DNA of 60,741 nt. Source: a virus. This document shows, one piece after another, positions 42,939 through 50,495 of the stretch. Location: positions 1 to 60,741 of the IMG/VR virus record IMGVR_UViG_3300019093_001482. One strand, 5' to 3'. Each line of letters starts with the position of its first letter. Position 1 is the stretch's first letter. Position numbers and translations under genes: made by a program. The notes beneath the pieces were generated by a model. That model did no database searches, had not been told where the DNA came from, and worked only from the letters and a program-made list of their open reading frames with translations.

Positions 42939-44017
42939 TCGCATAGCCCGTACGCTGATGAGCAAGCCTGGTGATCGACCAATTCCTCAAGTAAATCAAA
43001 CTGCTTTCCGCCTCGCGTGGTACGCGACCATTCAATCACAGAGTAGATATCGTTTGCCTTGGCATGTTCTTGCTTGTTTTTAGCCGCTTTCCCATTCCAT
43101 GGAGCTGGAATAAAAGTTGCCGCACTTCGCTTGCTGCAGAGGGAAACACGCTTCTCCCATCCAGCTACTTTTTCAATATGCTCAGGGAATCGAACAGCGA
43201 TTTCTTTCAATTCGCCTTTATTGGCGTTAATGCAAGGCATGCATCCCACTCTGCCCATGCCGCATTTGTAGAGCGGATTGGGTTCAATGTTGTTGCTTAG
43301 TGAATAGTCGATAGTCTGCTCAGCAGTCCACTCAACCAGCGGACGGAACACATACAAGCGATCGTCCAACTTCTCGAACTTCTTGGCATCGCGCCTATTC
43401 AACGACTCGTCGCGCCTAACGCCCTGCCAGCTAACTACCGTGAAACCTTGATCAATTAAGTCCAGCTGATAGTTAACTGCCAGCTTTGTCTTGAGTTCTT
43501 GCGTACAAAACTGAGCTTTCCGAGAGGGAAATCTACCCTTCCACATGCACAGATCCAAGAATGGATTGCCAGTCGGGTGTAGATGCTCCAGTGCCCGGCG
43601 CTTTGCCTTGTTGGTCCAACGCACCGGACGACCGCCACCGATCTTGACAGTCTTTTGAACAGGATTACCCTTCTTGTCAGTGACTACCTGGCCACGTCCG
43701 TCAAGCTTCCAGACTGGCGTGATGCCGTCGGGCATGAACACAGGCCGCGTGTCGTACTCACGGCGTGTACGACGATCACGGGCGATGAACAGGCGCTTGA
43801 CCGCGATCTCAAGATCAAAATTCGCCTTCAGGATGACGATGCGAACGCCTGTAACGCGCTCCAGGTATTCCCGGTGCTCAAACACATAGTCATGCTCATT
43901 GCCCGTGTCGCATAGAATGCCGACGACGCGATGTACACCGAACCGCTCCTTGGCGAGTAACAGGGTTGCAACGCTATCCTTGCCAGTACTACATGAAATG
44001 ACGTGAATGATGCTCAT
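42935..44017 (-). CDS. PP-loop (PAPS reductase/DndC-like) ATPase-type enzyme
   Basis: The protein has 360 residues. The PP-loop SCSTGKDSVATLLL lies near residue 8-21, followed by GILCDTGNEHDYVFEHREYL (adenylation fold) and two cysteines-rich parts: CTQELKTK and GCGMGRVGCMPCINANKGE-like region with C-x2-C and C-x6-C spacing. These are features of the PAPS reductase/DndC group, which activates a substrate with ATP and often carries an iron-sulphur cluster. Phage versions are common and their substrate is mostly unknown. It is flanked by DUF1364 and DUF1367 genes. Confidence 0.75.
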   Translation of the reverse strand: MSIIHVISCSTGKDSVATLLLAKERFGVHRVVGILCDTGNEHDYVFEHREYLERVTGVRIVILKANFDLEIAVKRLFIARDRRTRREYDTRPVFMPDGITPVWKLDGRGQVVTDKKGNPVQKTVKIGGGRPVRWTNKAKRRALEHLHPTGNPFLDLCMWKGRFPSRKAQFCTQELKTKLAVNYQLDLIDQGFTVVSWQGVRRDESLNRRDAKKFEKLDDRLYVFRPLVEWTAEQTIDYSLSNNIEPNPLYKCGMGRVGCMPCINANKGELKEIAVRFPEHIEKVAGWEKRVSLCSKRSAATFIPAPWNGKAAKNKQEHAKANDIYSVIEWSRTTRGGKQFDLLEELVDHQACSSAYGLCE

Positions 44018-44541
44018 TGCCGCCCTTCAAACTGCGTCAAAATAGCTTCCATGCACTGCTCAGCCACCTGCGCAGATACATGCGGCCAAAGGTATTTCTG
44101 CGCGTGTGGCGTACGGAAAAACTCCAACGTACCTTCGCAATAAATCTGAAACTCGCCCTCGTCACATTTTTTGTATGAAATGGATCGTGGCACCGGAAAC
44201 ACACCGCCTTTCGGACCGCTACACCAAATAACCCAGCCAGATCCCACCTTTAGCCATAACCTGAACATTTCGCGGTCTTTGAAACGCTCCTGGTTCTTGA
44301 AAATCTCCCCCTCCAATTTCATCTGCTTTCTATGCACAGGGCCAAGACGAGGAATCAGGGTTTCAATTGAAAAGAATTCTCCACTGCCGAGATTCCAGAC
44401 CATACGCCAGAAATTACGCCAGGCTTTCTGATCTTCCTCAGCGTGCCCGTCTAACATGCCATACAGACAGTCACGCAAGACTTGACGTTGAGACTCGGTC
44501 AGCTCCTGGTCCGATTTCTTTGCGAGAACTATTTGACTCAT
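44014..44541 (-). CDS. DUF1367-type protein
   Basis: Product of 175 residues; start at 44541 since AAGGTAG lies 6 nt upstream. The sequence has the DUF1367 pattern: WRNFWRMVWNLGSGEFF, HRKQMKL, WLKVGSGWVIWC and PRSISYKKCDEGEFQIYCEG. Related proteins (YbcN/NinX region) sit in lambdoid ninR-like regions. It overlaps the next gene start by ATGA. Molecular role unknown; DNA recombination is the usual guess. Confidence 0.7.
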   Translation of the reverse strand: MSQIVLAKKSDQELTESQRQVLRDCLYGMLDGHAEEDQKAWRNFWRMVWNLGSGEFFSIETLIPRLGPVHRKQMKLEGEIFKNQERFKDREMFRLWLKVGSGWVIWCSGPKGGVFPVPRSISYKKCDEGEFQIYCEGTLEFFRTPHAQKYLWPHVSAQVAEQCMEAILTQFEGRQ

Positions 44542-44597
44542 ACAGCTACCTTTTCTTGCAAGCACTTTGAATATTGGTCTAAAATAATTTGAGTCAT

Positions 44598-44843
44598 TTA
44601 TCGAAACCCTATTTTTGTTAATTGATCAGAAGCCCGGGCGGGTGCAACCGCTTGGGCTTTGCTTTTTGTGGTTGAGGATTTGACGTTGATGTACGTGGCG
44701 TACTGGACCACATCACGGATTGTGCTCGGAGCAACTCCATACTCCTGAGCCAATGCACCATAACCACGGCCATGCTTGTACGTCGCGTGCGTCGAGCGAA
44801 TCTGGCGCACCTGGTCGTCTGTCAACTTGCGGCGGCGCGTCAT
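44598..44843 (-). CDS. Small helix-turn-helix DNA-binding protein
   Basis: Eighty-one residues from the ATG at 44843; GAGG lies 7 nt upstream and the ATG overlaps the preceding TGA as ATGA. The motif LTDDQVRQIRSTHATYKHGR, then GALAQEYGVAPSTIRDVVQY is a helix-turn-helix of the type found in homing-endonuclease or phage small regulators. The C-terminal 30 residues are basic and probably flexible. Acts likely on early phage DNA. Confidence 0.65.
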   Translation of the reverse strand: MTRRRKLTDDQVRQIRSTHATYKHGRGYGALAQEYGVAPSTIRDVVQYATYINVKSSTTKSKAQAVAPARASDQLTKIGFR

Positions 44844-45040
44844 TTCACACCTCGGCACAACCGGCAATATTTGAAAATTGCTTCGCCTTTTTTATTTCGG
44901 AATTGCTGAATAGAACGGCGACGGCCATTACAACGAAAGCCTTCACAGCGCCTGGTTGCCGTGATCGTATGCACAGATGAAAGCGACTTATTGACGACCT
45001 GGTGAATGTAATGAGTAGTAGCTGGTGATTCGTACGGCAT
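44840..45040 (-). CDS. Small zinc-binding-like protein
   Basis: Sixty-six residues with the cysteine pattern RCEGFRCNGRR and KYCRLCRGVK, C-x4-C and C-x2-C, suggesting a zinc ribbon. It is very basic, so RNA or DNA binding is plausible. It is translationally coupled to the next gene and follows cII by 5 nt. No specific family recognised. Confidence 0.6.
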   Translation of the reverse strand: MPYESPATTHYIHQVVNKSLSSVHTITATRRCEGFRCNGRRRSIQQFRNKKGEAIFKYCRLCRGVK

Positions 45041-45045
45041 CGCTG

Positions 45046-45426
45046 CTACCCCACAAATTGCGTGAAAAATTCTTCCGCACTGCTCGCCTGGGTAATCTTG
45101 GTTCCCGCGATGGTCATCAACGCTTCAACGACTTTCGGCGAAAAGGCATGCTCGGTTGGCACCGCTTCAACACCAATCACAGCCAGGAACTGCGCCAGGA
45201 ACGTCAGCTCTCCTTCATTGATCCAGCGGCCTGCTGTGGTTTCATGCACGCCAAACGCATCCGCAATCGTGCACACCTTGGTTTTCTGCACTTGTTGCAG
45301 GAGAGCGCTTTCTATCCTGCGTGCTTTTGCGAGCTGCACGTCCGATAATTGGATCGTTGGCTTGCGTGAAAAGAGTGGTTTGTCGGTCGAGCAGTTAAGC
45401 GCTCCATCATTGTTGACACTAAACAT
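45046..45426 (-). CDS. cII: CII-like transcriptional activator
   Basis: Product of 126 residues. Residues about 30-95 align with lambda CII: ARRIESALLQQVQ, then ADAFGVHETTAGRWINEGE and LTFLAQFLAVIGVE. This is the CII helix-turn-helix that forms tetramers and activates lysogeny promoters. AAGGG precedes the start. The N-terminal extension of 30 residues is unusual. It is the second or third gene after cro, as expected for a lambdoid arrangement. Confidence 0.85.
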   Translation of the reverse strand: MFSVNNDGALNCSTDKPLFSRKPTIQLSDVQLAKARRIESALLQQVQKTKVCTIADAFGVHETTAGRWINEGELTFLAQFLAVIGVEAVPTEHAFSPKVVEALMTIAGTKITQASSAEEFFTQFVG

Positions 45427-45508
45427 ACCAATCCCTTATGTAATGGAGGAAGTTCAATTCGCTTAAAATCATCGTTCCCCAACTCTGATTTTTCACGAAA
45501 GAACTTCC

Positions 45509-45766
45509 ATGGACGAAATCGAAAAAATAACTAATCAACACAATGTGCAAGCTGGAAATCTTCATGCGTTGACATTGCTTGTGCTGCAAATTGCTAAGCA
45601 AGTTCCAGATAAGGAGAAACTGCTAAGCGATTTCAAATATGAAACCGAAAAAATGATTGCTGCAGCCCTGAATTCACAACTACCAGAATCGGTAGTTGCG
45701 TCCTTCCAAGACTCAGCAACGCAAATGCATTTAGCTATACAGAATTCCAAAGATCACGCCAGCTAA
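45509..45766 (+). CDS. Small helical protein on the opposite strand
   Basis: The protein has 85 residues, soluble and helical (LHALTLLVLQIAKQVPDKEK, ESVVASFQDSATQMHLAIQ). It is transcribed against the early operon and starts 82 nt from the cII start, ending inside the 3' part of the convergent gene. GAAAG upstream is a weak ribosome site. Codon use looks natural and no equally good minus-strand frame covers all of it. Antisense expression could dampen the early transcript; that is speculation. Confidence 0.5.
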   Translation: MDEIEKITNQHNVQAGNLHALTLLVLQIAKQVPDKEKLLSDFKYETEKMIAAALNSQLPESVVASFQDSATQMHLAIQNSKDHAS

Positions 45767-46118
45767 CGAGTTTCAAGGTTGAAGTGCTCTGATTTACTGC
45801 TGCAACTGACGCAACGAGCGCTTCTTTGGTCGTTTCAATTTGGACCGCAGAAATCGAACCGTTTGCAACGCCGTCGCAAAGTGCCTTGATGATCATGTTT
45901 GCTTGCTGACCATTTAATTTATTTGAGGAACCCATTTGAATACCCTTCACGTTTTCTACTTCGTTGAATTGGCTACTGGAACAAGAGCTGGCCTGTTTTC
46001 GATGAATCGCACTGCTCGGCGGCACAATAAACCCGTTGAATCTCCCGTCACCGTTGAGAGCAACTGAATAAAGAGAACTGCCAACTGGCTTCTTACGAAA
46101 AAACAAGGTGCAAATCAT
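45735..46118 (-). CDS. Small early protein, unknown
   Basis: Up to 127 residues from the ATG at 46118. A shorter start at 45935 (66 residues, beginning MGSSNKLNGQ) has the better ribosome site AAGGG, 7 nt upstream, so the true product may be only the C-terminal part. The C-terminal half is helical (NGQQANMIIKALCDGVANG) and ends in VSWRDLWNSV. It lies between cro and cII. No family recognised; such positions hold small regulators. Confidence 0.5.
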   Translation of the reverse strand: MICTLFFRKKPVGSSLYSVALNGDGRFNGFIVPPSSAIHRKQASSCSSSQFNEVENVKGIQMGSSNKLNGQQANMIIKALCDGVANGSISAVQIETTKEALVASVAAVNQSTSTLKLVSWRDLWNSV

Positions 46119-46381
46119 GATCGTCATGTCCTTTATTGAATTGGTCGTTGTGACTAAAACTGGTATATCTGCTGTAACTGTGTGCATCGTCGTTTCGGCT
46201 AATTGCCGGGCCTTTGCCTTATGGCCCGCAGATAACGCTTTGTAACGAGGCGGTACCAGATCAGCTGGGCGGCAACCTTTTGCCGCATCGATGCTTTAAA
46301 AGTGAAACGTGGGATAGGCCAGCGTGGTGAAGTCAAATTTACCTCTCCTACTTAAAGTTCAATAGCTAAAACGTTGACGAA

Positions 46382-46615
46382 TTAAATTGAAGTTGGCTCT
46401 CTCAAGTCTGGCCAGATTTCTTGATAGTCATCGGGGCGCAAGTCTTTGCGAGTAACCAGTCCGTTTGTGAAGTGCTCAATCTTTGGAGCCATAGGAATGG
46501 GAACCGGACGCTTACCATCTGCCCAGCGGGAAACGTCTGGTGCATGCCCTTTAATTGCCTTTACAAGCTCAGCCTGCCGACCTCGCTCACCATTGAAGTA
46601 TTCCGAAAGCTTCAC
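46382..46615 (-). CDS. cro: Cro-like repressor (YdaS/Cro family)
   Basis: Seventy-seven residues. LSEYFNGERGRQAELVKAIK, then HAPDVSRWADGKRPVPIPMA is a short helix-turn-helix of the YdaS/Cro type: helix 2 ends in Gln-Ala, recognition helix SRWADG. It is the first gene of the leftward operon and is divergent from cI, with a sigma70-like promoter and several 15-bp operators between them. AAGGA precedes the start. It should bind the same operators as CI. Confidence 0.8.
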   Translation of the reverse strand: MKLSEYFNGERGRQAELVKAIKGHAPDVSRWADGKRPVPIPMAPKIEHFTNGLVTRKDLRPDDYQEIWPDLREPTSI

Positions 46616-46617
46616 TT

Positions 46618-46719
46618 TTATTCCTTGGCTAAATTTACAATACTATATTAGCCCTTGGCTAATATCTAGTCAAGAAACTTTAAGCCAATGGCTAATTGCT
46701 TAATTTAGCCATGCGCTAA
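46618..46719. promoter_or_regulatory. Operator cluster between cro and cI
   Basis: Four 15-bp sites built on TTAGCC-N3-GGCTAA: 46648-46662 (perfect inverted repeat), 46681-46695 (one mismatch in the left arm), 46705-46719 (one mismatch in the right arm) and 46618-46632 (two mismatches). Spacing of about 24-33 nt places several sites on the same face of the helix. The site at 46705-46719 covers the likely cI promoter region, the perfect site covers the cro promoter. Binding by CI and Cro is inferred from position and symmetry. Confidence 0.8.
46638..46673 (-). promoter_or_regulatory. Leftward early promoter (PR-equivalent)
   Basis: On the minus strand TTGACT (46668-46673), 17 nt, then TAATAT (46645-46650). 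Transcription would start near 46638, about 23 nt before the cro start codon. A perfect operator TTAGCC-CTT-GGCTAA at 46648-46662 lies between the -35 and -10 boxes, so repressor binding blocks polymerase directly. Confidence 0.8.
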
Positions 46720-46730
46720 ATAATGGATAG

Positions 46731-47471
46731 ATGAAAACAATTGACGAAATTCGCCAAATAAATCTTGCTGCCCTTGTTGAAGAGGTCGGCGGTACAGGTG
46801 CGCTTGCAAACTTAATTGAGCGGAGCCAGTCACAAGTCAGCCAGTGGGTAACTCAATCAAAGCATTCCGCGACCGGCAAACCAAGGGTTGTAAGTACCTC
46901 TTCTGCCCGGTACATAGAGAGCAAATGCAATAAACCTACTGGATGGCTAGATAAAGATCACTCTGAAGCGGCAGACAGCACACGTTCACGCGAGCCGCGT
47001 GAATCTCAAAACACAGATGTCGCGCATAACGTCTACTCGTCAGATGAAGTGCAGACAGTTGAGATAAAGAGGGTGAAATTAAAACTTTCCGCAGGAATAA
47101 GCAAAATTCAAATTGATCAATGCGTCGAGACTGGGGAACCCGTCTCATACACAAAAGACTGGCTCCAGAAACGGGGCTTGTTTCCAGAAGACTTGCTGGC
47201 TTTGGAAATTACTGGTGACAGCATGAATCCAAATTTCCTGCCAGGTGACGTCATCGTGATAAATACGATGGATAAGATTCCAAAACATAACCGAGTATTT
47301 GCAGTCAACTTTGATGGACAGGCAGTGATCAAGCGATTGGTGTACTACAACAAAGAATGGTTTTTGAGATCCGATAATGAAGACAAAATGTCATTTCCAG
47401 ATCAGATTTGCAGAGGAGGTGATTGCTTGCCAATAGGTATCGTCGTCGATCAAAGACGCGAATATTTTTGA
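46731..47471 (+). CDS. cI: CI-like repressor, S24/LexA-type
   Basis: The protein has 246 residues. Residues 1-60 hold a helix-turn-helix (TGALANLIERSQSQVSQWV). The C-terminal half is the S24 autoprotease/dimerisation domain: EITGDSMNPNFLPGDVI gives S164 and AVIKRLV gives K201; an Ala-Gly pair at 121-122 is a candidate cleavage site, so RecA-linked induction is likely. Divergent from cro with operators between them. The ribosome site is weak (GGAT close to ATG). Confidence 0.9.
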   Translation: MKTIDEIRQINLAALVEEVGGTGALANLIERSQSQVSQWVTQSKHSATGKPRVVSTSSARYIESKCNKPTGWLDKDHSEAADSTRSREPRESQNTDVAHNVYSSDEVQTVEIKRVKLKLSAGISKIQIDQCVETGEPVSYTKDWLQKRGLFPEDLLALEITGDSMNPNFLPGDVIVINTMDKIPKHNRVFAVNFDGQAVIKRLVYYNKEWFLRSDNEDKMSFPDQICRGGDCLPIGIVVDQRREYF

Positions 47472-47567
47472 ATTTTTCACTCACAAACTGACACGTAAAT
47501 TAAGCGCTTTCGATATTTCACGACGATGCTCGCTGCACTCTTCCTGTAAACGGGGATTGCTAATGCG

Positions 47568-47975
47568 ATGTGCTTCAATCCGTTCGGCTGTGAAGCAAAA
47601 ACTGAAAGTGAGTGCATTAAGAATGCTTCTGAATCTGCCAGAACAGAATTTGCAGCCAAGGTTCTGATATTAGAATGCAAAGAGAAATTTAGTGCTACTG
47701 CAGATCTGTGCCGCCAGGACGCACAGATACTAAATTCTGAAATTCGTCCAAATCCCAAAATGGAAGAAATTCGCAAACAGATGCCCTCACTAAATGGGCT
47801 AGATGATCAGGCCGCCCTTGAGGTGATTCACCAATCTCACTATCCAGATAAGGACAAAGCTGAATTAGGAGCATTGATTGGCATTGCATACTCTCCAAAT
47901 CGCAACATGTGCAAAAATTCTATAGCAAGTACTACAAGTAGCGATTCTGAATTTAAGTGTGGCACTAGCCATTAG
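47568..47975 (+). CDS. Cysteine-rich protein, likely once secreted
   Basis: Product of 135 residues with eight cysteines (CFNPFGC, SEC, ECKEKF, LCRQD, MCKN, KCGT), as in extracytoplasmic proteins. Fourteen codons upstream in the same frame an ATG at 47526 would encode MLAALFL, then a TAA stop at 47547, then TGIANA ahead of the present start. That looks like a signal peptide interrupted by a nonsense codon. The frame now starts at 47568 without a good ribosome site. Probably decayed conversion cargo; function unknown. Confidence 0.5.
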   Translation: MCFNPFGCEAKTESECIKNASESARTEFAAKVLILECKEKFSATADLCRQDAQILNSEIRPNPKMEEIRKQMPSLNGLDDQAALEVIHQSHYPDKDKAELGALIGIAYSPNRNMCKNSIASTTSSDSEFKCGTSH

Positions 47976-48085
47976 TAGGATTGCTAATATGCGCATAGAC
48001 CTTATGCGAGAAACCATGCCAAAGCGGTTTCGACACCTGCTCTGAATTTTTCGTGGATTAGGGCTTAGAGCCCCAAGCCGGAACC

Positions 48086-48361
48086 ATGTCTAGCCCCCAA
48101 ATTCATCAAGCAGCTCATTACCATGTTGAAGATTTAGGCGAAGACCTAGCAGAAAGCAAAGATGAGCAAGTCATCAAGCAGTGTGCCTCTGCACTCGTAA
48201 GCAAACTTAAGGGTCGTGGAGATGAACTGATTAAACTTCAATTAGCACCCTCCGAAAATGCCACGACTTTTTATGCCATATTAGATGCGGCACGACACAA
48301 TAACATGCCGGTCGTAGGGCATCTTCCCTACACAGTTGATTCAATACAATCATTGGGATAA
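48086..48361 (+). pseudogene. Amidohydrolase-like fragment
   Basis: A frame of 91 residues whose middle and end (LKGRGDELIKLQL, then FYAILDAARHNNMPVVGHLP) resemble the segment of amidohydrolases in which a GHLP histidine precedes the metal-bound core (usual form AHALGLPVAGHVP). The protein stops a few residues after this motif, and the N-terminal metal site is absent, so it is a broken piece rather than a working enzyme. The family call rests on that short motif. No good ribosome site. Confidence 0.4.
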
Positions 48362-48386
48362 CGGACAAAAAAAGTAAAATTTTTAC

Positions 48387-48415
48387 TTGCCAAAATTATA
48401 AAATAATTCTAATGT
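48387..48415 (+). promoter_or_regulatory. Possible promoter of the three-gene cassette
   Basis: TTGCCA (48387-48392), 17 nt, TAATGT (48410-48415), in an AT-rich stretch about 130 nt before the first cassette gene. An inverted repeat AAGTAAAA-T-TTTTACTT (48372-48388) overlaps the -35 box and might be an operator. Prediction from consensus only. Confidence 0.45.
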
Positions 48416-48546
48416 ACTAAATACCAACTATCAGCGAATAAAAATTTTTAGACCTCGTTAGTTAGGGAGTAACACATAAGGAGTTTGGCTAGTGACGGAA
48501 AACAGGGTTTTATTTACTTATTCACACACAAGGATTGGAGTTCAAA

Positions 48547-48936
48547 ATGGCTAATTTGGCTATATCTGCAAATCAAGGCAACATTACGATAAGCTGCGAC
48601 GTCTGGGACTGGACATCGTTGGTAGTTAACGGAACTCAATATACGTCATTCCCCGCGACAGCGATAAACGCTAGCCCAGTGATGTTCACCGCGAACTACA
48701 ATCCCGGAAGTGTTACTCAGATCCAGTGGCCTATGATTATCAACGCCCAGGACGACTCCACGGGAATGACGTGGGTTGCGGTTGTGCAGGCGTCATCGGA
48801 CGGCGTGGGAGGAGTTAACCTTGTCGGTTCAGTCCTGTATTTTGAGAGCTGTGCGAACGGGGTCTCTGGTTCTACTGGACTGCAGTTCAATGAGTCTGGA
48901 TTGACAGGCACGTTTACCTGCTCAGTCGGTGAATGA
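48547..48936 (+). CDS. Cassette gene 1: small beta-rich protein
   Basis: The protein has 129 residues, start at 48547 with GGAG 6-7 nt upstream. It has no signal peptide, no charged helices and a composition rich in Ser, Thr, Val, Asn and Gly, with strands such as NLAISANQGNITISCDVWDW and two late cysteines (ESCANG, FTCSVG). This is the look of a small beta-sandwich, as in toxins or lectins. GC is higher than in the flanking AT-rich DNA. I do not recognise a family. Confidence 0.6.
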   Translation: MANLAISANQGNITISCDVWDWTSLVVNGTQYTSFPATAINASPVMFTANYNPGSVTQIQWPMIINAQDDSTGMTWVAVVQASSDGVGGVNLVGSVLYFESCANGVSGSTGLQFNESGLTGTFTCSVGE

Positions 48937-49211
48937 AATTGGTGTGTCCCTGTTGATGCAGTCTGATGGACAGGGGCTCGGTTCTGGTCAAGTTTGCTGG
49001 GGGGACGGAACAACAAGGCCCTCGGAATACTTGATTGAAGTCTCCCGAGGACATGACCTGAACGTGTGAAAGAAACAGGTGTCTTGGGCTCTCAAGAGCC
49101 AGGGATGGACGTTCTGTTTTTGTTAATGCTGTTGGAGCTGGACGAGCGGGCAACTAACTAATGACGTAGCGAGCAAGCCGGAAACCTCGCGTTAAACCAA
49201 AAGGAGAAAAT
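48937..49211. other. Intergenic region between cassette genes, structure-like
   Basis: 275 bases without a credible gene. It is GC-richer than the DNA upstream and contains a small perfect hairpin (GGCTC-TCAA-GAGCC near 49088-49102). It may be a leader, a structured RNA or a fossil of a mobile element. I could not match it to a known RNA. The ribosome site of the next gene (AGGAG) is at its right end. Confidence 0.35.
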
Positions 49212-49664
49212 ATGGGACTTCAGATTACGATAACAAACTACTCGAGCCTCACATGGGCCCAGACCCAGTGGAGATGCGTTACGGGTACCACGAATTCACT
49301 CGGCTATAACGACGAGATTACACAGACACCAAGCCCTACCATTCAGGCGAATGACGGTCAGACCACAGCAGCTGCGAACCAAATTTCGCTCGAATCGATA
49401 ACGCAGGACGCCCTCAACATGACGCTTTCGTACAGCGCAGGAAACGATGCGTTCGGCATCTACATCACCCAGCATTTTCAAGAGTTTTCCATTGGCACGG
49501 GCGACACGTGGGCTTATCTCAAGAATGGCACGTGGACCAACGCTGGACAAGATGGAACCCCGATCACCTGGACGTTCGCTGACTGCACCGTCGTGGCAAC
49601 GCCAACACTGGCTCATCAATCTGCGTCAGTTTCGGTTCTCATCACGAACCCGCCAAGCCGATAG
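49212..49664 (+). CDS. Cassette gene 2: small beta-rich protein, toxin-like
   Basis: Product of 150 residues with AGGAG upstream. The sequence begins GLQITITNYSSLTW and has alternating strands with aromatic residues (GIYITQHFQEFSIGTGDTW, AYLKNGTWTNAGQ). It ends LITNPPSR. The start, where a strand of the form x-I-T-I-x-N is followed by a Trp-rich turn, resembles aegerolysin- or ET79-like pore-forming proteins, a similarity by eye only. No signal peptide. Likely expressed with the third cassette gene 26 nt downstream. Confidence 0.6.
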   Translation: MGLQITITNYSSLTWAQTQWRCVTGTTNSLGYNDEITQTPSPTIQANDGQTTAAANQISLESITQDALNMTLSYSAGNDAFGIYITQHFQEFSIGTGDTWAYLKNGTWTNAGQDGTPITWTFADCTVVATPTLAHQSASVSVLITNPPSR

Positions 49665-49690
49665 GACGTACACCAATACACGGAGGTTTT

Positions 49691-50023
49691 ATGCCTGCAC
49701 TTTTGCTTAGAATCGCCAACGGCGACTGGGGAGCTGCCGTTGCAAATACCGGAATCGTTTATCCGTTCGAAGGAGCAACGCTGGCCGAACAGGCCGGAAA
49801 CGTCCAGTCTTTTGCCGAGGCGATGGTGAGTGGAGATCTCAATTCGATCGTCTACTACATCAACGCCGAAGGATTTACCCCTGAAGTGGTGGCTCAACAG
49901 CTTTTTGGGGAATGCGACATCTTGTTCCTATCCGGCGAAAGCATTTGGGGGGCTGACGGAGGCATCTATATAATCGACCAACTTGCCGAAGTAGGGGCGG
50001 TATTACTGGCAGCGTTGGAGTAG
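49691..50023 (+). CDS. Cassette gene 3: small acidic protein
   Basis: The protein has 110 residues and GGAGG 4 nt before its ATG. Helix and strand mix: LLLRIANGDWGAAVANTGIV, LAEQAGNVQSFAEAMVSGDL, and YIIDQLAEVGAVLLAALE. Acidic overall. It could be an immunity or accessory protein for the two preceding genes, which is inference from order only. No family recognised. Confidence 0.6.
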   Translation: MPALLLRIANGDWGAAVANTGIVYPFEGATLAEQAGNVQSFAEAMVSGDLNSIVYYINAEGFTPEVVAQQLFGECDILFLSGESIWGADGGIYIIDQLAEVGAVLLAALE

Positions 50024-50128
50024 TCTTGACCCGCGTTGTGCACGGCGCGCATAACAGACTCAGGCTTCCCACGCGTCTACCTATGGCCGGATAAACGTGG
50101 GCGGGGCGTGATGGCCCCTTGAAAAACC

Positions 50129-50472
50129 GGTAGAGTAGAGAGCAGCCACCGGCTGCCCTCCCTCATCAAACCGTGCATGCGATTTTCTCGCACACGGCTT
50201 TCCGATGTTTTTCGCACATAGGCATGCGCTGATTTTCAGCCTGCTTTGGTCGGCATTTTATATAGCCCATAATGCCCATACAGTTTGGGAATCGGCCATC
50301 GCCGATACCTATGTCTTTCGCTTTAAGGCGCTTCATCAAGTGCTTGCTCACCCGTTGTTCCACATGAGCCTTGACCTTTTCCAGCGCCTGATTTGAATTT
50401 CGATAGTGAAAGTAGTTCACCCAGCCTCGCAGGCTGCGGTTGATATTTCCGACTAGGGGTTGTAAGCCCTAA
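50129..50472 (-). mobile_element. Group II intron remnant, 3' end
   Basis: On the minus strand: a maturase C-terminus, then a domain V-type hairpin AAGCCGTG...CACGGTTT with a GAAA-like tip (50168-50200), then GAGGGAGG, then the CAGCC/GGCTG domain VI-like hairpin (50143-50155), then TCTCTACTCTAC near the 3' boundary. That order is the hallmark of a group II intron 3' end. The 5' half and most of the reverse transcriptase are missing beyond 50472, so the element is immobile. It lies directly after cassette gene 3 in opposite orientation. Confidence 0.75.
50166..50468 (-). pseudogene. Group II intron reverse transcriptase/maturase, C-terminal fragment
   Basis: The open stretch reads GLQPLVGNINRSLRGWVNYF, then HYRNSNQALEKVKAHVEQRV and SKHLMKRLK. 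N-R-x-L-R-G-W-x-N-Y-F is the conserved maturase thumb motif of group II intron proteins. A TAG lies directly upstream (50469-50471) and there is no start codon before the conserved part, so only the last 100 residues survive. It ends in a TGA just before the domain V hairpin. Confidence 0.75.
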
Positions 50473-50495
50473 CCGACGGAGTTTGTCCAAAATAA

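Noticed and set aside
16688-46187. Shared hexapeptide WRDLWN in the tail fibre protein and at the C-terminus of the small early gene
   Set aside because: With so many residues in the window a few chance hexapeptide matches are expected; flanking residues do not match.
46207-46228. CGGGCC/GGCCCG hairpin after cro as a tR1-like terminator
   Set aside because: A stem of six is present but without a U-tract; evidence is too weak.
47477-47776. A 99-codon minus-strand frame downstream of cI
   Set aside because: It lies opposite the cysteine-rich gene, has no ribosome site and looks like a shadow frame.
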